From an uncultured Prevotellaceae bacterium (GTDB lineage: Bacteria; Bacteroidota; Bacteroidia; Bacteroidales; Bacteroidaceae), in assembly GCA_946626595.1 (NCBI GenBank), contig CAMOUQ010000009.1, forward strand, positions 1 to 46,239: a DNA stretch of 46,239 bases, written 5' to 3'. The notes under the pieces are model-generated. The model was given only the letters and a program-made list of their open reading frames with translations, had not been told where the DNA came from and ran no database searches. The position numbers and the translations under genes are program-made. Positions 36,588-45,024 of this stretch are shown here, piece by piece. Position 1 is the first letter of the stretch; every line of letters starts with the position of its first letter.

Positions 36588-38396
36588 TTATCGTCTTCTC
36601 AAGTCCTCGCTGCTGTGCTGCAGGATAGCTTTTCCGCGGCCGACGAGTGACTTATTGTCTCCTGCCATGATGGTTTCAGACGTCAGGTCGTAGACCACAA
36701 ATCCCGTGCTGTCGACCATCGAGAATCCGTTGTTGAAGGTGTGATAGGCGAAGGGTTTCGTGTAGGTCTTCGACATCACGTCGCGACTGAAGAAGTAGTC
36801 GTCGTGGTTGATTCCCATTTGTCCCAGCAGGGTGGCGGCTTGGTCGCTTTGGTTGCAGATGAAGTCCACGACGCGTGGTTCCTTCACGGCTCCTCCCATC
36901 CACAGTACGGGTATGTGCATGATGAGCGGCGTGGTCTCGTCCACTCCGGCGTATTTCACCCCATGGTCGGGAATGAAGATCAGCAGCAGATTGTCCCACT
37001 GAGGCGTCCGTCGCAGTTCGTCCACGAAGCGTCCGATGCACTGGTCGAGGTAGTAGAAAGCATTCTCCACGGGGTCCTCCAATTCGTGTATGGGGACGTC
37101 CCAAGGTTCGTGGCTCGAAAGTGTACAAAATCCGATGAGATGGGGCTTTTTGTCATCTGCCGACCACGCTTGTATTTCGTCCCTCACGCGGTCAAACATG
37201 ATGCTGTCACACACGCCCCACTGGGCAGTCCGCTGTTCGCTGCGTGTGAAGTCGGCATCGTAGGTAACGCGGTCGAAGCCCGAGTTGATGAGGTAGCTGC
37301 GCATCTTCGTGAAGTTGATGTCGCCTCCGTAGAAAAAGTGCGTGTCGTAGCCTGCTCGTACCAATGTCCGGGCCAGTCCGGGCAGTTTGCTGTTCTTCTT
37401 GGGAATCTTCTGTAGAGATATGGTGGGGAATGACAGATGTCCCGACCAGATGCTCACCGTGGCGCGGTCTGTCCGGAATGAGTTGGCGTAGCACTGTGAG
37501 AAGAACACGCCCTCGTCGCACAGCTGGTTGAAGCGCGGCATGACGTAGTCCTTGCCCCCAATCTTCATGAACTGCCCGCCTGCACTTTCCAGCATCACCA
37601 GCACGACATTCGGTCGCTGGGTAGTCAGCAGGGTGTCTATATCTATGCTTTCGGTGCTGTATGCGCCTGCCAGCATCGAGTCGCATTCCTCGCTGGTCAT
37701 GAATGAATAATGCACGTCATCGCGCATGGTACCCTCGAACGACGACAGGAAACTGAATACGGGATTCACGGCCGAATGGTTGAAGAAGGGCGTCTGCGAG
37801 TAGTAGACCTGTCCGATGTTGGTCGTCGATTCTTCCACGCCCCCTCGTATGCCGATGAATATCAGCGGAGCCATCACTATGCAGCACAGTCCGTAGAACC
37901 AGCGCTTCCGAAGTGGCATCAGGGGATGGTACTGCAAGCGGAACAATCCATATATGCCCACAATCAGTACCACCAGAAACACTGCCCCCACAATCAGTGC
38001 CCACGTGGGTACGCTGGCAGCAGCTGCACCGGGCGTGGACAGATACTGCAGACACGAGGCGTCGAGTTTGAATCCCCAGTGCGGATAGAGGGCCGTGTCG
38101 GCCGTAAAGGCCAGCCCGCAGGCGACAGCCGTGATGGCGAACCACAAGTGCATGGCACGGTCGAGCCATTTGCCTGTGTACCAGATGCTTACGATGGTCA
38201 GCAGGAAGGGAATGACCACGATGTACAGGGCCGTCGACATGTCCAGAGTCAGCCCGTGCTGCAACACCTCCGACACATCCCTCAGCGTAAACGATTGCTC
38301 CCCCCTGTTGGCAAACATGAACACCACCTTCGCAGCGATAAACAGTGCGACTGCAGTCACAAATGTCCGTATAAGAAATATGATTCTTTCCTTCAC
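36588..38396 (-). CDS. LTA-synthase-like membrane phosphoglycerol transferase/sulfatase-fold enzyme (602 aa)
   Basis: Five N-terminal transmembrane helices (about 1-190) precede an extracytoplasmic alkaline-phosphatase/sulfatase-fold domain. NVVLVMLESAGGQFMK provides the metal ligand Glu270. SFRTDRAT holds the likely nucleophile Thr309. IPDHGVKYAG supplies further metal ligands. Such enzymes transfer phosphoglycerol or phosphoethanolamine to glycans or lipids in the periplasm. The exact donor and acceptor are unknown. Two GTG starts are possible: 38396, which overlaps the regulator's stop as GTGA and is preferred, or 38417, with a 25-bp overlap. Coupling to the S24 regulator is strong. Confidence 0.85.
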   Translation of the reverse strand: MKERIIFLIRTFVTAVALFIAAKVVFMFANRGEQSFTLRDVSEVLQHGLTLDMSTALYIVVIPFLLTIVSIWYTGKWLDRAMHLWFAITAVACGLAFTADTALYPHWGFKLDASCLQYLSTPGAAAASVPTWALIVGAVFLVVLIVGIYGLFRLQYHPLMPLRKRWFYGLCCIVMAPLIFIGIRGGVEESTTNIGQVYYSQTPFFNHSAVNPVFSFLSSFEGTMRDDVHYSFMTSEECDSMLAGAYSTESIDIDTLLTTQRPNVVLVMLESAGGQFMKIGGKDYVMPRFNQLCDEGVFFSQCYANSFRTDRATVSIWSGHLSFPTISLQKIPKKNSKLPGLARTLVRAGYDTHFFYGGDINFTKMRSYLINSGFDRVTYDADFTRSEQRTAQWGVCDSIMFDRVRDEIQAWSADDKKPHLIGFCTLSSHEPWDVPIHELEDPVENAFYYLDQCIGRFVDELRRTPQWDNLLLIFIPDHGVKYAGVDETTPLIMHIPVLWMGGAVKEPRVVDFICNQSDQAATLLGQMGINHDDYFFSRDVMSKTYTKPFAYHTFNNGFSMVDSTGFVVYDLTSETIMAGDNKSLVGRGKAILQHSSEDLRRR

Positions 38397-39046
38397 TCCA
38401 GACTTCGTATGATGCACACGGCCTTGTAGACACTGGCAATCTGTTCCTTCATCACGTCAAAAGGCTCATAGGCGGGGTTGTCGCTGTAGAGGGTCAGTTT
38501 CGGGCTCTGCTGGTTGATGCTCTTGATGCGCTTCAGCATCCGTTCGTTGTCGCGCGTAAAAATAAGGTATATGTCGTTGGGACGTATGCGGTCCAGTCCG
38601 TCGATGGGACGGATGCCCACGATGTCGCCGCTCTGGATGGTCGGGTCCATCGAGTTCCCCACTACGGGGAAGTAGGCCGTGGCCTTCACGCCCGGTATGC
38701 TGATGTGCTCCACGGTGAGGTCTTCGTGGCCCATGTCCAACTGTCCGGCGCTGGCCGGCATACGACTGTAGAAGGGCTGTCCCATCGTTTCGCCCTTTCG
38801 GTTTATGCCTCTTTCCTCCTGGTAACCCCGGCGCGGCATGTTCTCCTTGCCCGTCAGCCATTCGAAGCTGACGTCGGGCAGGGCGCGGCATATCTTGGCT
38901 ATTCCGCCCTCAGGTATCTGGTTCTGTGCAATCCAGTTTGCTATGGTAGGCTGCGTGGTGCCAATCATGGAGGCAAACACCTTTTGTGTGCCGCCATACT
39001 CACGAATCAGAGTCTTCAGTTTTTCTCTTGCATCCATCTTGTCCAT
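38393..39046 (-). CDS. XRE-HTH/S24 peptidase LexA-like repressor (217 aa)
   Basis: An N-terminal helix-turn-helix (about 18-50: GTQKVFASMIGTTQPTIANW) is joined to an S24 peptidase domain. The catalytic Ser132 lies in VVGNSMDPT and Lys172 in ERMLKRI. An Ala-Gly pair at 100-101 (PASAGQ) could be the self-cleavage site used by LexA and CI repressors. I infer a stress- or damage-responsive regulator. The start at 39046 is chosen because the promoter -7 box at 39068-39075 rules out the upstream ATG at 39079. ATG 39037 is an alternative. The LTA-synthase-like gene overlaps its 3' end. Confidence 0.88.
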   Translation of the reverse strand: MDKMDAREKLKTLIREYGGTQKVFASMIGTTQPTIANWIAQNQIPEGGIAKICRALPDVSFEWLTGKENMPRRGYQEERGINRKGETMGQPFYSRMPASAGQLDMGHEDLTVEHISIPGVKATAYFPVVGNSMDPTIQSGDIVGIRPIDGLDRIRPNDIYLIFTRDNERMLKRIKSINQQSPKLTLYSDNPAYEPFDVMKEQIASVYKAVCIIRSLE

Positions 39047-39067
39047 GTTTTTATCGGATTCTCGATG

Positions 39068-39099
39068 CAAAGGTATCAAATATTTTATTAATTACCAAA
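39068..39099 (-). promoter_or_regulatory. Consensus promoter of the S24 regulator operon
   Basis: TTTG (39099-39096), 20 bp, TACCTTTG (39075-39068) on the minus strand is a perfect match. The near-identical direct repeats ATCAAATATT (39075-39084) and ATCAAAATATT (39106-39116), whose starts are 31 bp apart, overlap and flank it and may be operators. Confidence 0.85.
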
Positions 39100-39134
39100 T
39101 TTCTCATCAAAATATTTATTGGCTTAGGCCCTTT

Positions 39135-39158
39135 CACCCTCAGACGATGGTGAGGGTG
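39135..39158 (-). terminator. Hairpin overlapping the cdsA stop codon
   Basis: CACCCTCA (39135-39142) pairs with TGAGGGTG (39151-39158). The TGA stop of cdsA is part of the 3' arm on the minus strand. No U tract follows (AAAGGG), so its terminator function is doubtful. Confidence 0.35.
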
Positions 39159-39994
39159 TAGAGATAGACTACGGCGGCTGGGATGGCCAGGAGGGAGGAA
39201 TCGAAGCGGTCGAGCATGCCGCCGTGGCCGGGCAGTATGTTGCCGCTGTCCTTGATGCCGAGTTGGCGCTTCAGGAGGCTCTCGACGAGGTCGCCCCACG
39301 TGCCGAAGACCACGACGACGAGTGCGAAGCCGAGCCACTGGGGCAGGGTGAGGCTATGGTCGAAGTAGGCCACGATGCAGGCGGCTCCGATGCTGACGAG
39401 TGCTCCGCCGACAGAGCCTTCCCACGACTTCTTGGGCGATATGCGCTCGAAGAGGCGGTGGCAGCCCAGGAGCGAGCCGAAGCAGTAGGCGCCGGTGTCG
39501 CTGGTCCAGAGGAAGATGAAGACGGAGAGGGGGAAGATGAAGCGGTAGTAGAGTTGGGTGGGATGGCCGGGGTCCGTCATGAATCCGAGGACGGGAATCA
39601 TGGAGAAGGGCAGTGCCACGTACATCTGGCTCATCATGGTGTAGGCCCAGTTGTGGATGGGGCAGGGGCGCTGCAGGTAGAGTTCGCTGATGAGCAGGTA
39701 GATGACGCTGATGAGGTAGGGGATGAAGACGGCGGGCGTGGGTGTCCAGCCGCTGCAGTAACCGAAGAAGGCCAGGAACAGGTAGGCTCCGCTGACGGAG
39801 CATATCATGGGGTTGACCTCCACATCGTCGCGCTCCGACACGATGCTGCAGAACTCGTGTACCGAGAGGGCCGTGATGAGGGTGAACAGGATGCACATGG
39901 AGAGGGGACTGTAGGTGAGGCCGCCAATCATGACGGCGAGGAATACGATGCCTGTGAGGCTGCGGATGATGAGGTTGCGTTGTTTGGGGCTCAT
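39140..39994 (-). CDS. cdsA: Phosphatidate cytidylyltransferase (284 aa)
   Basis: A polytopic membrane protein with about seven hydrophobic helices. It ends with the complete CDP-diacylglycerol synthase signature: SLLKRQLGIKDSGNILPGHG followed by GMLDR. KKSWEGSVGG precedes it. It makes CDP-diacylglycerol from phosphatidate and CTP, the branch point for all phospholipids. It lies 16 bp after ftsH in the rsfS-ftsH-cdsA order. Confidence 0.95.
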   Translation of the reverse strand: MSPKQRNLIIRSLTGIVFLAVMIGGLTYSPLSMCILFTLITALSVHEFCSIVSERDDVEVNPMICSVSGAYLFLAFFGYCSGWTPTPAVFIPYLISVIYLLISELYLQRPCPIHNWAYTMMSQMYVALPFSMIPVLGFMTDPGHPTQLYYRFIFPLSVFIFLWTSDTGAYCFGSLLGCHRLFERISPKKSWEGSVGGALVSIGAACIVAYFDHSLTLPQWLGFALVVVVFGTWGDLVESLLKRQLGIKDSGNILPGHGGMLDRFDSSLLAIPAAVVYLYTLTIV

Positions 39995-40010
39995 GGTCTT
40001 CTAAGGTGGT

Positions 40011-42008
40011 TTAGGCTTTATCTGAGTTATCAGAAATATCTGAGTTTTCTGAATAATCTGAGTTGTCAGAGTTTTCAGAATCTTCTATGATTTCGTCGGC
40101 GCGGCTTGCCCAGGGACGGGGACCGAAGATGTGCTCGACGTCCTCGGCGAAGATGACTTCGCGGTCTACGAGCAGTTGGGCCAGTTGGGCGTGTCCCTCG
40201 TGCTTGTCGGTGAGCAGTTGCTTGGCGCGGGCGTACTGCTCGGCTATCATCTTCTGCACCTCCTGGTCGATGAGTTGTGCCGTCTGTTCGGAGTAGGGTT
40301 TCGAGAACTGGTACTCGTCGTTGTTGTAGTAGCAGAGGTTGGGCAGCCGGTCGCTCATGCCCATGTAGGCTATCATGCCGTAGGCCTGCTTGGTGACGCG
40401 TTCGAGGTCGTTCATGGCTCCGCTGGAGATGTGGCCCGTGAAGAGTTCCTCTGCGGCACGTCCGCCCAGGAGGGCGCACATCTCGTCGAGCATCTGTTCG
40501 CGGGTGGTTATCTGACGTTCCTCGGGCAGGTACCATGCGGCACCCAGGGCGCGGCCGCGGGGCACGATGGTGACCTTGACCAGTGGGTTGGCATACTGCA
40601 GGTGCCAGGATATGGTGGCGTGTCCGGCCTCGTGTAGGGCTATGGTGCGCTTCTCCTCGTTGGTGAGCACCTTGGTCTTCTTCTCCAGTCCGCCTATGAT
40701 GCGGTCCACGGCGGAGAGGAAGTCGTCCTTGGTCACCGAAGTCTTGTTATATCGTGCGGCGATGAGTGCGGCCTCGTTGCAGACGTTGGCGATGTCGGCT
40801 CCGGAGAATCCCGGAGTCTGTCGTGCCAGGAAGTCGATGTCGAGGTCTTTGTCTATCTTCAGCGGGCGCAGGTGTACCTTGAAGATGGCCTTGCGCTCGT
40901 TGACGTCGGGCAGGTCGACATGAATCTGCCGGTCGAAGCGTCCGGCTCTGAGCAGTGCCTTGTCGAGGATGTCGGCACGGTTGGTGGCGGCCAGGATGAT
41001 GACGCCGCTGTTGGTGCCGAATCCGTCCATCTCGGTCAGCAACTGGTTGAGGGTGCTTTCGCGTTCGTCGTTGCCGCCCATCATGGTGTTGCGGCTGCGT
41101 GCGCGGCCCACGGCGTCGATCTCGTCAATGAAGATGATGCAGGGGCTGGCCTCCTTAGCCTGGCGGAAGAGGTCGCGTACGCGGCTGGCTCCCACGCCGA
41201 CGAACATCTCCACGAAGTCGCTGCCCGACATGGAGAAGAAGGGCACGTCGGCCTCGCCGGCTACGGCTTTGGCCAGGAGGGTCTTACCCGTTCCGGGAGG
41301 GCCCACCAGGAGGGCGCCCTTGGGTATCTTGCCGCCCAGGTCGGTAAACTTCTTGGGGTTCTTCAGGAATTCCACAATCTCCTTCACCTCCTGCTTGGCA
41401 CCGGCCTGTCCGGCTACGTCGGCAAAGGTGACTTTCGTCTTCTCGTCCACTTCCACCTTCTGGGCACGGCTGCGGCCTACGTTGAAGATGTTCATGCCGC
41501 CGCCCATGCCGCCTCCGCTGCCCATGCGGCCCATGATGAACATCCAGAAGAGGATGAGGAAGAGGAAGGGGCCGAAGTTGATGAGTATGTGCCACAGGGC
41601 ACCGCCCTCCTGCTCCTTGTAGGTGAGTTCGCCCTTGAAGTGTCCCAGTTGCTGCTGTTCGTCGAGGAACTCCTCCAGCTTGTCGATGGAACCGTACTTG
41701 ACGATGACGTAGGGCTCCTCGCCTGTGCGGTCGCCGGTGCCGCTCTTGAACACGTCACGGATGTGCTCGGCACGTACGTACATGTTCAGCGGTCCCTGGT
41801 CCTTGTAGACGACGATGCGCGAGGCGTAGCCCCGCTCCACATACTGCTTGAATTCGCTGTAGGTGGCCTGCTTGGATGCTCCGCCCTGTCCCTCGCCGTT
41901 GCTGTTGAGGAACAGCCAGCCCAGTGCCACCGCAATGACGATGTAGAACCAGCTGAGGCTGAAGCGTGGCGTCTTCTTATTATTCTTGTTGTTGTTATTG
42001 TCTGCCAT
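40011..42008 (-). CDS. ftsH: ATP-dependent zinc metalloprotease FtsH (665 aa)
   Basis: Two transmembrane helices (about 20-35 and 143-160) flank the periplasmic domain. A glycine-rich linker ([12 protein letters not shown]) precedes the AAA+ module, with Walker A GPPGTGKT (236-243), Walker B IIFIDEID, and the SRH. The zinc site HEAGH is at 459-463. It degrades misassembled membrane proteins and some cytoplasmic regulators as a hexamer. The ATG at 42008 (MADNNNN) is preferred, because the in-frame codon at 42014 is TTG. The last about 25 residues are an acidic Ser-Asp/Glu-Asn repeat. Confidence 0.96.
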   Translation of the reverse strand: MADNNNNKNNKKTPRFSLSWFYIVIAVALGWLFLNSNGEGQGGASKQATYSEFKQYVERGYASRIVVYKDQGPLNMYVRAEHIRDVFKSGTGDRTGEEPYVIVKYGSIDKLEEFLDEQQQLGHFKGELTYKEQEGGALWHILINFGPFLFLILFWMFIMGRMGSGGGMGGGMNIFNVGRSRAQKVEVDEKTKVTFADVAGQAGAKQEVKEIVEFLKNPKKFTDLGGKIPKGALLVGPPGTGKTLLAKAVAGEADVPFFSMSGSDFVEMFVGVGASRVRDLFRQAKEASPCIIFIDEIDAVGRARSRNTMMGGNDERESTLNQLLTEMDGFGTNSGVIILAATNRADILDKALLRAGRFDRQIHVDLPDVNERKAIFKVHLRPLKIDKDLDIDFLARQTPGFSGADIANVCNEAALIAARYNKTSVTKDDFLSAVDRIIGGLEKKTKVLTNEEKRTIALHEAGHATISWHLQYANPLVKVTIVPRGRALGAAWYLPEERQITTREQMLDEMCALLGGRAAEELFTGHISSGAMNDLERVTKQAYGMIAYMGMSDRLPNLCYYNNDEYQFSKPYSEQTAQLIDQEVQKMIAEQYARAKQLLTDKHEGHAQLAQLLVDREVIFAEDVEHIFGPRPWASRADEIIEDSENSDNSDYSENSDISDNSDKA
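40014..40083 (-). repeat. 9-bp repeat encoding the acidic FtsH tail
   Basis: The plus strand shows TCTGAGTTA, TCAGAAATA, TCTGAGTTT, TCTGAATAA, TCTGAGTTG, TCAGAGTTT and TCAGAATCT in a row. Translated on the minus strand they give S-D/E-N/Y/I tripeptides ([20 protein letters not shown]). It is imperfect at the DNA level and likely prone to slippage. Confidence 0.85.
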
Positions 42009-42069
42009 TTTCAATCCTTTTATCTACCCTTCAACTACCCTTTTTCTTCCTGTTGAGCGTTGGTCTCTG

Positions 42070-42432
42070 TTAATATTCGTCCTCGATTTCTGTCAGTTGT
42101 GCATCGGCCCAGAGGTGCTCGAGGTCGTAGAACTCGCGCATGTCGGGGAGGAAGATGTGCACGATGACGTCGACGTAGTCCATGGCCACCCACATCGACT
42201 GGCGCAGTCCGTCCACGGCGATGGGCTTCTGGGCTGCCTCCTTGCGCACCGTCTCGCTGATGCTGTCGGCCAGGGCCTGTGCCTGCGACGGCGAACCAGC
42301 CGTGCAGATGACGAATGCCTTGCAGATGGTGTCGTCGATGCCCTGCAGGTCGATGATGACGATGTTGTGTCCCTTCTTCTCTTGAATTCCTTTTACGATT
42401 TTGTCTACCAACAGTTCGGTGTTATTCTCCAT
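42070..42432 (-). CDS. rsfS: Ribosomal silencing factor RsfS (120 aa)
   Basis: The full-length match to the DUF143/Iojap family includes NIVIIDLQGIDDTICKAFVI, the central helix with the conserved DSISETV, and WVAMDYVDVIVHIFLPDMRE with a YDLEHLW end. It binds ribosomal protein L14 and blocks subunit joining during starvation. It is first in rsfS-ftsH-cdsA, with a 61-bp gap to the ftsH ATG. Confidence 0.94.
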   Translation of the reverse strand: MENNTELLVDKIVKGIQEKKGHNIVIIDLQGIDDTICKAFVICTAGSPSQAQALADSISETVRKEAAQKPIAVDGLRQSMWVAMDYVDVIVHIFLPDMREFYDLEHLWADAQLTEIEDEY

Positions 42433-42461
42433 AAATATATTAATATGTATTTTATGCCGTG

Positions 42462-42469
42462 CAAAGATA
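42462..42469 (-). promoter_or_regulatory. -7 box upstream of rsfS
   Basis: TATCTTTG on the minus strand, about 30 bp before the rsfS ATG, fits TAnnTTTG. No clear TTTG lies 19-20 bp upstream. Confidence 0.5.
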
Positions 42470-42536
42470 CAACAATTCTTTTACATTCCCACCATTGGCG
42501 GCGCATTTTCATATTTTTTATGATTTGAGGAACGAA

Positions 42537-42570
42537 AAACGCCACACCCCGACGACGGGATGTGGCGTTT
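42537..42570. terminator. Terminator of pnp
   Basis: AAACGCCACA (42537-42546) pairs with TGTGGCGTTT (42561-42570), with an inner CCC/GGG extension. T runs occur on both sides, so it can work in both directions. It lies 19 bp after the pnp stop and before the rsfS promoter. Confidence 0.85.
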
Positions 42571-42588
42571 TTTATCTTTACTTAGGAT

Positions 42589-44844
42589 TTATTCTTCCTC
42601 GTGGTGGGGACGACGCTCTCCGCGGTCGCCATCGCGACGTTCGCGGCGCTCACCGCGTTCGCCACGCTCGGGGCGGGGACGGCGTTCGCGACGTTCGCGC
42701 TCTACGTAGCCTTCGGGCTTCTCCAGGAGGGCACGGCGGCTGAGCTTGAACTTGCCGGTCTTCTCGTCGATGTCGATGAGCTTCACCTGTATCTTGTCGC
42801 CTTCCTTCAATCCGGCTTCCTCCACGGTTTCCAGGCGCTTCCAGTCAATCTCCGAAATGTGGAGCAGACCGTCCTTGCCGGGCATGAACTCTACGAAGGC
42901 TCCGTAGGGCATGATGCTGCGCACCTCGCCTTCGTAGACCTCACCGACCTCGGGGATGGCAACGATGGCACGAATCTTGGCCAGGGCGGCTTCGATGCTC
43001 TCCTTGTTGGAGGCGCTCACCTGCACCTTGCCTACGCCGTCTTCCTCGTCGATGGTGATGACGGCACCCGTCTCTTCCTGCATACCCTGGATAATCTTTC
43101 CACCCGGGCCGATGACGGCACCGATGTACTCCTTCGGGATGATAATCTGCTCGATGCGGGGAACGTGGGGCTTCAGTTCGGGACGCGGAGCGGACAGGGT
43201 CTTCAGCATCTCGCCGAGGATGTGCTCGCGGCCGGCCTTGGCCTGCATCAGGGCCTTCTCCAGAATCTCGTAGGAGAGGCCATCGCACTTGATGTCCATC
43301 TGGGTGGCGGTCAGACCCTTGGGCGTACCCGTGGTCTTGAAGTCCATGTCGCCCAGGTGGTCCTCGTCACCGAGGATGTCGGAGAGCACGGCATACTTGT
43401 CCTCGCCGGGGTTCTTAATCAGACCCATGGCAATGCCGCTGACGGGCGACTTCAGGGGTACACCGGCGTCCATCAGGCTGAGGCAGCCTGCGCAGACGGT
43501 GGCCATGGAACTCGAGCCGTTCGACTCCAGGATGTCGCTCACTACGCGTATGGTATAAGGATAGTCTTCGGGAATCTGGCCCTTCAGTCCGCGCCATGCC
43601 AGGTGGCCGTGGCCAATCTCGCGACGGCCTACGCCGCGCTGTGCCTTAGCCTCGCCGGTGGAGAAGGGGGGGAAGTTGTAGTGGAGCAGGAAGCGCATGT
43701 AGCTCTTGTCGAGCACGTCGTCTACCAGCTTCTCGTCCAGTTTGGTGCCCAGGGTGGTCGTAGCCAGCGACTGGGTCTCGCCACGGGTGAACAGGGCACT
43801 TCCGTGGGGCATGGGCAGGGGACCTGCCTCGCACCAGATGGGGCGTATGTCGGTGGTCTTGCGGCCGTCGAGGCGGATGCCTTCGTCCAGCACGCAGCGG
43901 CGCATGGCGTCGCGCTCTACGTCGTGGTAGTAGCGGTCCACGAGGGCGTTCTTCTCTTCCAGTTCCTCGGGGGTCATGTCGGCGTGAGCCTCGGCGTAGC
44001 GCACCTTGAAGTCCTCGCGAATCTGCTCGAAGGCCTCGGCACGGGCGTGCTTCTCCAGGCCCTGCTTCGTCACGTCGTAGGCGGGCTGGTAGCACTCGTT
44101 CTTCACCTGCTCGCGCAGTTCCTCGTCGTTCACCTCGTGGCAGTATTCGCGCTTCACGTCGGTGCCCAGTTCCTTAGAGAGCTCCTTCTGCAGGCGGCAC
44201 ATGGGCTTGATGGCCTCGTGGGCAGCCTTCAGGGCGGCCAGGAGGTCGCTTTCCTGCACTTCCTTCATCTCGCCCTCCACCATCATGATGTTCTCCTCCG
44301 TGGCACCTACCATCAGGTCCATGTCGGCCTGCTTCAGTTGTTCGAAGGTGGGGTTGATGACAAACTCACCGTTGATGCGGGCAACACGTACCTCGGAGAT
44401 GGGGCCTTCGAAGGGTATGTCGCTGGCAGCCAGAGCAGCAGAGGCGGCAAAGCCTGCCAGTGCATCGGGCATGTCCACGCCGTCGGCGGAGAAGAGAATA
44501 ACATTTACGTACACCTCAGCGTGATAGTTGCTGGGGAAGAGGGGACGCAGGGCGCGGTCCACCAGACGACAGGTCAGAATCTCGTCGTCGTTAGCCTTAC
44601 CCTCGCGCTTCGTGAATCCGCCCGGAAAGCGTCCGGCTGCGGAATACTTTTCTCTGTACTCTACCTGCAAGGGCATGAAATCTGTTCCGGGAACGGCATC
44701 TTTGGCGGCGCAAACAGTGGCCAGGAGCACGGTGTTGTTCATGCGCAGCATGACGGCTCCATCGGCTTGTTTCGCCAATTTCCCGGTCTCGATGCTGATG
44801 GTCCTGCCATCAGGCAACTCGACTGTCTTTGTAATAACGTTCAT
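42589..44844 (-). CDS. pnp: Polynucleotide phosphorylase (751 aa)
   Basis: Two RNase PH-like domains (about 1-220 and 310-555) include [20 protein letters not shown] and [14 protein letters not shown] domain (about 562-635, [20 protein letters not shown]) and an S1 domain (about 636-712, [20 protein letters not shown]) follow. The last about 39 residues are an Arg/Glu/Gly-rich tail ([20 protein letters not shown]) that may contact RNA or partner proteins. It degrades RNA 3' to 5' with phosphate. It is monocistronic, with its own promoter, a leader hairpin and a terminator. Confidence 0.96.
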   Translation of the reverse strand: MNVITKTVELPDGRTISIETGKLAKQADGAVMLRMNNTVLLATVCAAKDAVPGTDFMPLQVEYREKYSAAGRFPGGFTKREGKANDDEILTCRLVDRALRPLFPSNYHAEVYVNVILFSADGVDMPDALAGFAASAALAASDIPFEGPISEVRVARINGEFVINPTFEQLKQADMDLMVGATEENIMMVEGEMKEVQESDLLAALKAAHEAIKPMCRLQKELSKELGTDVKREYCHEVNDEELREQVKNECYQPAYDVTKQGLEKHARAEAFEQIREDFKVRYAEAHADMTPEELEEKNALVDRYYHDVERDAMRRCVLDEGIRLDGRKTTDIRPIWCEAGPLPMPHGSALFTRGETQSLATTTLGTKLDEKLVDDVLDKSYMRFLLHYNFPPFSTGEAKAQRGVGRREIGHGHLAWRGLKGQIPEDYPYTIRVVSDILESNGSSSMATVCAGCLSLMDAGVPLKSPVSGIAMGLIKNPGEDKYAVLSDILGDEDHLGDMDFKTTGTPKGLTATQMDIKCDGLSYEILEKALMQAKAGREHILGEMLKTLSAPRPELKPHVPRIEQIIIPKEYIGAVIGPGGKIIQGMQEETGAVITIDEEDGVGKVQVSASNKESIEAALAKIRAIVAIPEVGEVYEGEVRSIMPYGAFVEFMPGKDGLLHISEIDWKRLETVEEAGLKEGDKIQVKLIDIDEKTGKFKLSRRALLEKPEGYVERERRERRPRPERGERGERRERRDGDRGERRPHHEEE

Positions 44845-44878
44845 CTAAGTTTTGTGTATAAAATGTGTATAAAAATGT

Positions 44879-44898
44879 GGCTCTTCGTACGAAAAGCC
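44879..44898 (-). promoter_or_regulatory. Leader stem-loop at the predicted 5' end of pnp mRNA
   Basis: On the minus strand GGCTTTTCGTACGAAGAGCC is palindromic except for one pair (GGCT/AGCC ends, TTCGTACGAA centre). The start of transcription predicted from the -7 box (44902-44909) falls at or just before it, so the mRNA may begin with this hairpin. Confidence 0.5.
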
Positions 44899-44901
44899 GC
44901 G

Positions 44902-44909
44902 CAAAGATA
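44902..44909 (-). promoter_or_regulatory. -7 box upstream of pnp
   Basis: TATCTTTG on the minus strand fits TAnnTTTG, with TTTT 20 bp upstream. It gives a leader of about 50 nt before the pnp ATG. Confidence 0.6.
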
Positions 44910-44993
44910 CGAAATATTATTGGAAAATGAAAATATTGGCTGAAAAATAGCTGCATTATGTGGAAATATGGGGCTGAAGTCGAAAATTATTTG

Positions 44994-45001
44994 TACTTTT
45001 G
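44994..45001 (+). promoter_or_regulatory. -7 box of the thioredoxin-fold lipoprotein gene
   Basis: TACTTTTG fits TAnnTTTG and lies about 24 bp before the ATG at 45025. The -33 region lacks TTTG. Its position excludes the in-frame ATG at 44968 as a start. Confidence 0.5.
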
Positions 45002-45024
45002 CATCGAAAAACCAAATTATGACA

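Noticed and set aside
42601-44943. 780-codon open frame opposite pnp
   Set aside because: pnp shows all expected domains. The antisense frame crosses the pnp promoter and leader and has no known domain.
44968-45024. Upstream start for the thioredoxin-fold lipoprotein (ATG 44968)
   Set aside because: It lies upstream of the predicted -7 box and would bury the lipoprotein signal about 20 residues into the protein.
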